Positions 12,796 to 19,376 of a stretch of DNA of 26,790 bases are shown here, in pieces; within the stretch, counting starts at the first letter, position 1, and every line of letters begins with the position of its first letter. Where the stretch lies: assembly GCA_964469485.1 (NCBI GenBank), contig CAYXZP010000023.1, positions 1 to 26,790 of the forward strand. Reading direction: 5' to 3'. The DNA comes from CAYXZP01 sp964469485 (GTDB lineage Bacteria; Desulfobacterota; Binatia; UBA1149; CAYXZP01). Both the position numbers and the translations under genes were made by a program. The notes beneath the pieces are model-generated. The model ran no database searches. It was not told where the DNA came from and saw nothing but the letters and a program-made list of their open reading frames with translations.

Positions 12796-14829
12796 TCAGT
12801 AGATGCGGGTGGCCTCCATCTGCACCATCACGCGCCCGGCGCCCGGCAGGCCGGCGGCACCGTTGATGGCCGTGTTGGCCACCGGCGGTATGCAGAAGGT
12901 GCCCCCCAGGACCGGCGTTTCGAGATCGGGCACGCCTAGCGCCTTGATCGGGTCGAGGAAGCACTTGCGCCGGGCCAACATCGTGCAGTTGCCGCAAGCG
13001 CCCGATTCCCCCGTGCCGCAGACCTCATCGACGGCGATGCAGTCTGCGTCCGTGTTGCAGGAGATATAGCCGTCGCCGTTGGCGCGCAGCTCTCCGTCGC
13101 AGAAGCGGTTATCGGGCCCGTAGGTGCACTCTCCGAGTATGCCCTCGGCGTCGATCGCGCTACAGGCAAGCGGTTCGGGCACACCGCCCCCCGAGCACCC
13201 GTTGGGATAGCGCTGCGTGCCTACACCGAAGCTCGTGCAGGTTCCGGCATTGATCGCGGCGCACTCGGCGTCATTGCGGCAGGGCATCTGCGAGTCGCCC
13301 GAGCAAGTGCCGCAGGCGCACTGATACATATTGACGGGCGAGTCACAGGCGTTGTCGAAGCCGAGACTCGACTCACCCGTACTGAGGGGGAGATCGATCT
13401 TGAGTCCTTCGCCGCTGATGTTCTTGAGCGAGGACGGCGGGCAGTCCAGGCTCGGGCCCCGGGACCAACTCGGACCGAAGGTAGGGTGGAGACCGTGCAC
13501 GACGCAGGCCTCCCCCGCCTGTGGGCCGAGATCGCAGGTGCCATCTACGCACAGCGGGCAGGGCTGGGTAAGATCCTCACCCAGATGGGTCTGGCTGCGC
13601 ATGTCGGGTGCCACCGAACCTTCCCCCGTTTCGGCATTGGCCGTGCCCGTGAGATCGCTGACCATGCGGTTGAGCACGCACACGGGGTTACCGCCGCTCG
13701 AAAGCGGCAGCGGGGGGCCTAGATACGCTATGCAGGCTCCGCCGTCGGGGCATACCGCATCATTGCCGAAGAGGTTGGTGCAAAGCTGGGTGGGATCGCT
13801 CTTGCAGCGTACCAGGTCCGTCGAGGCGGCGGGGTCTATGCCCGTGATCGTGCAGGTCCCGCAGGGCGGAACCTCATTCGGGCAGTCCACGCTAACGGTG
13901 TAGCCGTACGCGCCGGTGATGGACACGTTGTGGCCCATGCCGGCCCAGCCGGCATCGAGAATGGTCGCGGTGCCGGCACCGGATACGACCTCCGTGCGCA
14001 CGCCCACCGGACACACGAGAGCGTCCAGGCTGTAGGCCGTATCATACAGGTCCTCACCGGCACCTGTGGCCTGTGACGCGAGACAGGTCTTGAGTGCGCT
14101 CGTGCTCGCGCTTGAGCACGAGTCGATCGCGGCAAGGTGATCGGCCGTGCACTTCTTGTCGACGCCTTTGACGGCCTTGGCCAGGGCTTTGCCAATCTTG
14201 CCCTTGCCGTCGTAGGTTGCGCAGCCGCTAGTGTCGTGGTTGCCGGTCTTGTCCTGGCCGGCCTGACACTTGGTGCGTTCCTTGGCCGCGGTGGCCACGA
14301 GCTTGGTGTAGCCTTTGCCGATGGCCGCGTGGCATTTCCCTTGGCCCTTGTCGAGCCCGGAGGGGCTGCCGAGCAGGGCCTCTACATTGTCTTCGGCCAT
14401 GGAGCTGGCCAGGCAGGCCATGCACTGGCCCATCTCGGCGTAGCTGTCGATAGCCGCGCCCACGCCGGTCGATGTGCCGCAGGGTTCGGGACAGCCGAGG
14501 TAGTTGTCGAGCAGGTCGGCGTCCATGCTGGCCGGACACTTCTTGGTTACGCCAGAGGTCACCTTGCCGGCGGCCTTCGCGAACTTGCCCTTGTTGTCGG
14601 CTGCCGAGATGTCGTTGCAATCAACGCCTGCCGCGACCTTGCCCTTGGCCTTGCCGGCGTGACAGCCGATAAGGACCTTCTCGGCCGTGGCGTTGGCCTT
14701 GGCAAAGCCCTTTACGATGGTTCCCCTACATTTGAGTTCGGTTTTGTCGTAGGCCTGGGCGGGCGCGCTAGCCAGGAGCGTCAGGGCAAGAATACCGACA
14801 AAGATCGCGGTCACGTTACGAGTTCGCAT
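12796..14829 (-). CDS. secreted Cys-rich protein with Lys/Cys helical repeats, paralogue of the 934-aa protein
   Basis: I chose the ATG at 14829 (677 aa) because GGAGGA precedes it by about six bases and a clean signal peptide follows (ALTLLASAPAQA, cut near A26). The frame is open for 84 more bases but without support. Residues about 33-260 hold two Lys/Cys helical repeats (KCRGTIVKGFAKANATAEKV; GKFAKAAGKVTSGVTKKC; GKCHAAIGKGYTKLVATAAK; GKALAKAVKGVDKKC). The C-terminal part has the shared blocks LDAGWAGMGHN, PLPLSSGGNPVCV, DLTGTANAETGEGS, RSQTHLG...QPCPLC, DCPPSSLKNISGEGLKI, KCFLDPI and FCIPPVANTAINGAAGLPG. I count about 46 cysteines. It has its own promoter and terminator. It is exported, has no enzyme motif, and its function is unknown. 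Confidence 0.78.
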   Translation of the reverse strand: MRTRNVTAIFVGILALTLLASAPAQAYDKTELKCRGTIVKGFAKANATAEKVLIGCHAGKAKGKVAAGVDCNDISAADNKGKFAKAAGKVTSGVTKKCPASMDADLLDNYLGCPEPCGTSTGVGAAIDSYAEMGQCMACLASSMAEDNVEALLGSPSGLDKGQGKCHAAIGKGYTKLVATAAKERTKCQAGQDKTGNHDTSGCATYDGKGKIGKALAKAVKGVDKKCTADHLAAIDSCSSASTSALKTCLASQATGAGEDLYDTAYSLDALVCPVGVRTEVVSGAGTATILDAGWAGMGHNVSITGAYGYTVSVDCPNEVPPCGTCTITGIDPAASTDLVRCKSDPTQLCTNLFGNDAVCPDGGACIAYLGPPLPLSSGGNPVCVLNRMVSDLTGTANAETGEGSVAPDMRSQTHLGEDLTQPCPLCVDGTCDLGPQAGEACVVHGLHPTFGPSWSRGPSLDCPPSSLKNISGEGLKIDLPLSTGESSLGFDNACDSPVNMYQCACGTCSGDSQMPCRNDAECAAINAGTCTSFGVGTQRYPNGCSGGGVPEPLACSAIDAEGILGECTYGPDNRFCDGELRANGDGYISCNTDADCIAVDEVCGTGESGACGNCTMLARRKCFLDPIKALGVPDLETPVLGGTFCIPPVANTAINGAAGLPGAGRVMVQMEATRIY

Positions 14830-14911
14830 AGTTTCCTCCGGTGCCTTCAGTACTGCCAGCTGCCGGCCTGGCGCGCACGCAGGGCGGGCGGACCCTGGCA
14901 GCCTACCAGGC

Positions 14912-14941
14912 ACAGTAGTTTGCTGGCTTCGAAGCTGTCAA
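14912..14941 (-). promoter_or_regulatory. predicted promoter of the 677-aa Cys-rich protein
   Basis: The minus strand has a perfect TTGACA (14941-14936), an 18-base spacer and TACTGT (14917-14912). This is the same layout as the 934-aa paralogue's promoter and leaves a leader of about 77 bases. Confidence 0.45.
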
Positions 14942-15024
14942 GTGCAATCCGGGACGACCTGCCGCTTATGTGGCTTTGGCCCGCCACCAGACCCCCCGTA
15001 TGGGGGCCAGGGGCTTCCTGTCTG

Positions 15025-15054
15025 TTGACGCCGGGGCTTTATGCGGCATCATGT
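15025..15054 (+). promoter_or_regulatory. predicted promoter of the small secreted Cys-rich protein
   Basis: TTGACG (15025-15030), an 18-base spacer and TCATGT (15049-15054) precede the gene at 15078. The -10 box resembles TAATGT and TACTGT of the two large paralogues. Confidence 0.35.
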
Positions 15055-15077
15055 CGGCCCGCCAGGAGAACGGGTTC

Positions 15078-15464
15078 ATGAACAACAAGATGCCAGCCAG
15101 GGTCCTCATGGTCTCCTTCGTCGCGTCGCTGCTCGTTGCCGCGACCCTGGAGGCCTCCGCGCTGGAGTGCCGCAAGGTGGTGGCTCCCGAAGCTTCGGCC
15201 GAGGGCCGCAACCCATTAAAGGCCTCGCGCGTACGCTGCAACGACGACGAGTTCCTCACCGGCGGGGCCTGTTACCCGGCAGAGCGCCCGGAGACCGACG
15301 GCAGCTGCGAGACCTCGGCCATGGGCATCATCCAGACACTGTCCGATAACCCGCAGTCCACGAAGGGCGCTTTCTATACTTGTATGCAGACGGGTGGCAC
15401 GGATTGCCCGGTAGAAGAGAGAACGCGCGCGATGGCGATCTGTTGCAAGACCGCCTCCGAGTAG
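15078..15464 (+). CDS. small secreted Cys-rich protein, function unknown
   Basis: I chose the ATG at 15078 (128 aa) because AGGAGAA lies eight bases upstream and a signal peptide follows (VLMVSFVASLLVAATLEASA). The longer open frame from 14970 has no start support. The mature part of about 100 residues has eight cysteines (ECRKVV, RCNDDEF, GACYPAE, GSCETS, YTCMQTGGTDC, AICC) and no repeat. I do not recognise the family. It may be a compact disulfide-stabilised periplasmic or secreted protein. It is divergent from the 677-aa Cys-rich gene and shares its upstream region, and it converges on the outer membrane protein gene with seven bases between the stops. Confidence 0.72.
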   Translation: MNNKMPARVLMVSFVASLLVAATLEASALECRKVVAPEASAEGRNPLKASRVRCNDDEFLTGGACYPAERPETDGSCETSAMGIIQTLSDNPQSTKGAFYTCMQTGGTDCPVEERTRAMAICCKTASE

Positions 15465-15471
15465 ACCCGCC

Positions 15472-17550
15472 TCAGAACTGGTAGCTTACCATGAAGCCCG
15501 ACTCGCTTCGGCCGCGGTTGATGCTGTCGAGCGTCCAGGGCGAGAAGCTCTCGTCGCGCGTGTCTTTCGGAAATTGCTTCTTTCTTTTGTGGAACTGGTG
15601 GTTCGGGTTCCACGGCGCACCGCTCCAGATGAGCCTGGTCGTGAAGTTGAACGCCAGGTTGGGCGTGTAGAAGTAGTCGATCGCCATGGCGACCTCCTGG
15701 GCGTAGCTGTTCACGGGGTCGAGGATGTAGATGAAGGCCGGCACCAGGGAGCCGCCGCGGTAGAACCCGAGCACGGCAAGGGTCGTTATGACCTCCCACT
15801 GACGGACCTTGTCGCGGCCTTTGTTGTCCAGGTCGCTCAGCTTGGGAAGGTCGAAGGGACCGATCAGGCCGGTCTGTTCGCCGGGCAGAAGGCGGGTGGT
15901 TTCGTCCCCGCAGTTCTCGTACCAATCGTCGGTCATCCCAATGTATCCGTCTTCGCTGGGCTGGATGTCGTCTACGTAGCAGCGCCGCCGCTCGTGGTTG
16001 ATCAGGTAGTGCCAGAACAGCTGTCCGGTGATGAAGAAGGTCGTTTTCTTGTTGAGCGGCCTTATCCAGGTCGGACGGTCGAAGGCCAACAGTCCTTTCC
16101 ACATGTTGCGGTACGAAACGCCGGGCAGGAGGGTCGGGCCGTCCGGGGCGCGCGTGAGCATCACATTGTACTTGTCGCCGTTGTAGAAGGGCAGGTCGAA
16201 GTCGATGACGCTTTCGATCCTCCACACTGTCTGCGTGTAGTTGGCCTCGAAGAAGTTGAGGGAGAAGCCGATGGTGTGGACGTAAGGCGCGAAGTACTCG
16301 ATGCAGGCCTCTCCCGTGGCGTAGGGGTAGGTCGGGTTGCCGGCAAAGGTGGATTCCGTATCAGACAGCTTCGAACAGTAAGTGGCGGCATCGACATATC
16401 CAGGCTGTAGGCCCGCTAACGCTGACGTGTCGGGGACCCAGACATCAGGGGCACCGGGGTTGTTGCCGGCGCCGTTGGGGATGCCCTTTACGAAGGCCAC
16501 CGGCGAGCCGTCGGGACTGAAGCGCTGGTAGAGGTAGTTGAGGGTCCACTCCCAGCCCTTCTGGGTGATGAAGTGGAAGCGGATACCGAACTGGCTGTTC
16601 TCGAGCGGGTTGCGATGGTAGTTGCCCTGCTCGAGCAGGCTGGTGCCGTGCATCAGGCTCGTGCAGGTGTTTTTCCCGGTCACGGGATCAACCGGCGCGC
16701 TACCGCAAAGAACGGCCGACTGCAACGCGCCGGTACCGGCCGCGTTGACGAGCGGGTCGAGCAGCTTTACGCCCCAGGGGCGCGGTGCGAAGGAGATCTT
16801 GCCCGGGTTCCAGTCGCCCGGGTTCCAATAGAACTCGAGGAAGGGCTGGGACAGGGGCCCTATCTGGTGGAGGTCCCACAGGCCCTTGATCATGAAGAAG
16901 GGCTGGCGGATCTCGTCGAAGCCGTAGCCGGGCGGCGGCAGTTCCTGGAAGAAATGCCAGCTAAGGTCCAGCGTGTTGGCGCGGTCGTTGAGCCGGAAGC
17001 CGTCCGACTCGCCCCAGGTGACCTGCTGTTTGCCGATGCGTAGCGTGAGCGGGAGGTGTTTGAAGTAGAGATCCACGTAGGCTTCCCGGACTCGGTTCTT
17101 GAACTTGAGCGCGTCGCGTTCCGCGTCGGTGAGCCCGGGGTCGAGGTTCATGGCCTCGCGTCCCGTCCAGCTGTTCTTGCAGCCGCTTCCGGCCGGACAG
17201 ATCTCGTCGCCCTGGAAGTCGTGGCGCTCGCTCAGGCCGGGCGTGAAGTCATAGATGCTGTCGTAGATGCCGCGGTAGAGCATGAAGATGTCCGAGCGCT
17301 TGAGCCAGGGGACCGTATAGCGCTTGAAGGCCTTGCCGCGGTCGAGCCATTTCCATTCGAAGCGCAGCTTGAGCTCGTTGCGCTGCATGATGAAGTCATG
17401 GGCGTTCCAGTCGAAGTGACGTATCGTGTTGGTGGACCGGATGCGGCCGGACAGGTCCACCGTCCCGTAGTCGCTGGAACGATATAGCGCGTCGGCGTTA
17501 GCGGGCAGCAGAAACAGGCAAAGACCGAGGAGCGGCAGCAGTCGTTTCAT
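15472..17550 (-). CDS. DUF1302-like outer membrane beta-barrel protein
   Basis: The 692-aa product has a signal peptide (LLPLLGLCLFLLPANADA) and AGGGGGAT before the ATG. It is dominated by alternating beta-strand patterns rich in Trp and Tyr, and its last residue is Phe (MVSYQF), as for BamA-inserted barrels. The segment LRIGKQQVTWGESDGFRLND, then DLSWHFFQELP, matches the core of the DUF1302 family, which is often found with DUF1329 partners in hydrophobic-compound or sterol-related loci. No DUF1329 gene is in the window. Early strands DLSGRIRSTNTIRHFDWN and LKLRFEWKW resemble porin entry strands. A transport or channel role for a hydrophobic substrate is plausible but not shown. Confidence 0.75.
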   Translation of the reverse strand: MKRLLPLLGLCLFLLPANADALYRSSDYGTVDLSGRIRSTNTIRHFDWNAHDFIMQRNELKLRFEWKWLDRGKAFKRYTVPWLKRSDIFMLYRGIYDSIYDFTPGLSERHDFQGDEICPAGSGCKNSWTGREAMNLDPGLTDAERDALKFKNRVREAYVDLYFKHLPLTLRIGKQQVTWGESDGFRLNDRANTLDLSWHFFQELPPPGYGFDEIRQPFFMIKGLWDLHQIGPLSQPFLEFYWNPGDWNPGKISFAPRPWGVKLLDPLVNAAGTGALQSAVLCGSAPVDPVTGKNTCTSLMHGTSLLEQGNYHRNPLENSQFGIRFHFITQKGWEWTLNYLYQRFSPDGSPVAFVKGIPNGAGNNPGAPDVWVPDTSALAGLQPGYVDAATYCSKLSDTESTFAGNPTYPYATGEACIEYFAPYVHTIGFSLNFFEANYTQTVWRIESVIDFDLPFYNGDKYNVMLTRAPDGPTLLPGVSYRNMWKGLLAFDRPTWIRPLNKKTTFFITGQLFWHYLINHERRRCYVDDIQPSEDGYIGMTDDWYENCGDETTRLLPGEQTGLIGPFDLPKLSDLDNKGRDKVRQWEVITTLAVLGFYRGGSLVPAFIYILDPVNSYAQEVAMAIDYFYTPNLAFNFTTRLIWSGAPWNPNHQFHKRKKQFPKDTRDESFSPWTLDSINRGRSESGFMVSYQF

Positions 17551-17571
17551 CGAAATCCCCCTAAGCGCCGT

Positions 17572-17600
17572 GAGCTAGCACCTGCCCCCGCCTGGTTCAA
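17572..17600 (-). promoter_or_regulatory. possible promoter of the DUF1302-like gene
   Basis: The minus strand carries TTGAAC (17600-17595), a 17-base spacer and TAGCTC (17577-17572), about 22 bases from the ATG. The match is weak in the -10 box. Confidence 0.3.
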
Positions 17601-17611
17601 GGCGTGGAGGC

Positions 17612-17640
17612 TTGCCCGGGCTCCCGGCCGGCGCTAGGTA
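17612..17640 (+). promoter_or_regulatory. possible promoter of tRNA-Sec
   Basis: TTGCCC (17612-17617), a 17-base spacer and TAGGTA (17635-17640) lie so that transcription would begin about 16 bases before the tRNA 5' end. Both boxes are imperfect. Confidence 0.35.
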
Positions 17641-17662
17641 GCTGGGCTCCCGGCGACCTGAC

Positions 17663-17758
17663 GGAGAGGGAACGGGTCCGGTGGCCCGGCCGGTCTTCAA
17701 AACCGTGACGTCGGCCCTTGCGGTCGACGGAGGGTTCGACTCCCTCCCCTTTCCGCCA
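17663..17758 (+). tRNA. selC: tRNA-Sec (anticodon TCA)
   Basis: This is a 96-base selenocysteine tRNA. The 5' end GGAGAGGG pairs with CCCTTTCC to give the 8-bp acceptor stem special to tRNA-Sec, with one G-T pair. Discriminator G and encoded CCA follow. The D arm is CGGG...CCCG. The anticodon loop CTTCAAA holds TCA at 17697-17699. A long variable arm is closed by CGTCG/CGACG. The T arm is GAGGG-TTCGACT-CCCTC. The overall layout follows E. coli selC. It implies the organism makes selenoproteins, though selA, selB and selD are outside the window. It overlaps the antisense glycosyltransferase gene by 62 bases. Confidence 0.95.
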
Positions 17759-19355
17759 TTCCCTGGTCCCCGGTCTTGCCAAACATGATGCGAGAGCGAG
17801 CGCCGCGCCAAAGCTCGGACAGGCCCTCGACCGAGTCCAGGTCCAAGTCGCCAAGGTGCTTCTCTTTGGTCATCAGGACCCTGGGCCCGCCGCTGTCGAG
17901 CAGCGCGAGCGCTTCGGTGGGGTCGTCGATCCTCGGTACCGGACGGCCGGCGTAAAAGGCCATCGAGTGGCCGGGGCAGCGGTACGCAAGGGCGCGCGCG
18001 TCCGGGCCCAGCTCGCGCAACAGTTCGGCGGCCGGACGCATGCTGCGTTCGGCGTTGACGTAGACAGAGGCGCCGCCGTAGACCCAGGCCAGCAGGCACA
18101 GCGTCGATGCCGCGACCGCTCCCGGCAGGCGCGTTCTCTTTCCCGTCTTCTGCCAGCTGAGTGAGGCAACGGCCACGGCCGCTGCCGCGACGGCCACGAG
18201 CAGGAACCAGGGCGAGATAGCGCCGGCGAACATCAGCCACGCGACAGCTCCGCCCGAAAGCACAGCGACGAAGATGGCCCACGCCACGGCTGCGCCTCCG
18301 AGAAACTTGACCGCGGGTCGGTTGCTGTCGCTGACCGAGACCAGCCAGGCCCCCGACATGCAAGCCAGCGCGGGCAGGGCGGGCAGCATGTAGGTGACAA
18401 GCTTGGTCTTGGCCGGAGCGAAGAAACCGATGACGATCAGAACCCAGGCACCCAGCAGCAGGTCGGCGCGGCCGCGGGTGTGCTTTCGCAGACGTGCCAG
18501 TGCGGCGACGGCCATGACCGGGCTCCACGGCAGCGCGAACAGCGGCAAGGCCACGGCGTAGTAATACCAGGGCTCGGCGTGGCTGGAGCTGACCACTGCG
18601 GTGTAACGGACCAGGTTGTGGTGCACGAGGAAGGTCTCGATGTAGTCCGGGTCGGCGAACCAGGCCGCCAGGTACCATGGCAGCACCAGGGCCAGCACGA
18701 GGGCCGCGCCGCCGAGCGGTCTTAGCTTTGCCAGGCCGCGCCCGGGGCCGCCGCTGATGAACGTGCCGACCAGGGCCAGGGAGCCCAGCAGGACTAGGGC
18801 CGCGGGGCCCTTGAGAAGTACGGCCAAGCCGGTGGCAATATAGAAAGGGTAGGGCGAGCGGGCCTCCTTTCCGGCCAGGACGGTCCTTGCCAGGAAGACG
18901 AGGGCCAGCCAGAGGGCGGCCGTAAAGGGCATATCCACCATCGTGTGGCGTCCCACGGCCACGAAGCCCAAGGTGCTGGCCAGCACCAGCGCCGCCGCCG
19001 CGCCAGCGCGCGCGCCGTAGGCCAGGCCGGCCAGATATGCGGTGGCCGCCACCGTCGTCACGGCAGCCACGACCGATGGCAGGCGTGCCGCCGTGGCCGT
19101 CTCGCCGAAGGCCGCAAAGGAAGAGGCCAGCATCCAATAGAACATCGCCGGCTTGTCGTAATAGGGTTCCTCGTGAATGCGGGGCGTGAGCAGGTGGCCC
19201 CCGACAAGCATCTCGCGCGCTATCTCGGAATGGCGGCCCTCGTCCGGGTCCATGAGGTCGAGGCGGCCGAGCCAGACACTGAAGACGGCAATGACGGCCA
19301 CCGTCAGCAGCGCGAGGCTTGCCGCGGTCGGTGTCTGTGAACCTTGGCCTGTCAC
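17697..19355 (-). CDS. ArnT/PMT-like membrane glycosyltransferase (GT-C)
   Basis: The 552-aa product has about a dozen hydrophobic helices. The first loop holds an acidic motif (LMDPDEGRHSEIAREML, D36-x-D38-E39), followed by YYDKPAMFYWM, as in ArnT-like enzymes. These move a sugar from polyprenyl phosphate to lipid A, protein or another acceptor in the periplasm. The C-terminal ~100 residues are a soluble domain (ALAYRCPGHSMAFYAGRPV). A GTG start at 19355 is used and no clear ribosome site is seen. The gene follows the FadJ-like gene by 21 bases. Its last 19 residues (from AERGG to TSRF) and stop codon are encoded by the antisense strand of tRNA-Sec, and the TGA is exactly the complement of the TCA anticodon. 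The acceptor and donor cannot be read from sequence. Confidence 0.85.
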   Translation of the reverse strand: MTGQGSQTPTAASLALLTVAVIAVFSVWLGRLDLMDPDEGRHSEIAREMLVGGHLLTPRIHEEPYYDKPAMFYWMLASSFAAFGETATAARLPSVVAAVTTVAATAYLAGLAYGARAGAAAALVLASTLGFVAVGRHTMVDMPFTAALWLALVFLARTVLAGKEARSPYPFYIATGLAVLLKGPAALVLLGSLALVGTFISGGPGRGLAKLRPLGGAALVLALVLPWYLAAWFADPDYIETFLVHHNLVRYTAVVSSSHAEPWYYYAVALPLFALPWSPVMAVAALARLRKHTRGRADLLLGAWVLIVIGFFAPAKTKLVTYMLPALPALACMSGAWLVSVSDSNRPAVKFLGGAAVAWAIFVAVLSGGAVAWLMFAGAISPWFLLVAVAAAAVAVASLSWQKTGKRTRLPGAVAASTLCLLAWVYGGASVYVNAERSMRPAAELLRELGPDARALAYRCPGHSMAFYAGRPVPRIDDPTEALALLDSGGPRVLMTKEKHLGDLDLDSVEGLSELWRGARSRIMFGKTGDQGMAERGGSRTLRRPQGPTSRF

Positions 19356-19376
19356 CGAAGCCGGGCCGGCGGCCGC

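Noticed and set aside
14992..15006. Short C5/G5 hairpin taken as a terminator
   Set aside because: It has a four-base loop but no T tract and no upstream gene on the plus strand to terminate.
14137..15081. Plus-strand open frame of 314 aa
   Set aside because: It is antisense to the 677-aa gene, has no recognisable motif, and GC-rich sequence often keeps the opposite strand open.
17600..17800. Genomic island integrated at selC
   Set aside because: No integrase, direct repeat or change in base composition is visible near the tRNA.
17663..19355. Sec insertion at the TGA that ends the glycosyltransferase
   Set aside because: The stop lies inside tRNA antisense sequence. Downstream sequence is the rest of the tRNA antisense, not a conserved protein end, and no SECIS-like hairpin is evident apart from the tRNA's own pairing.
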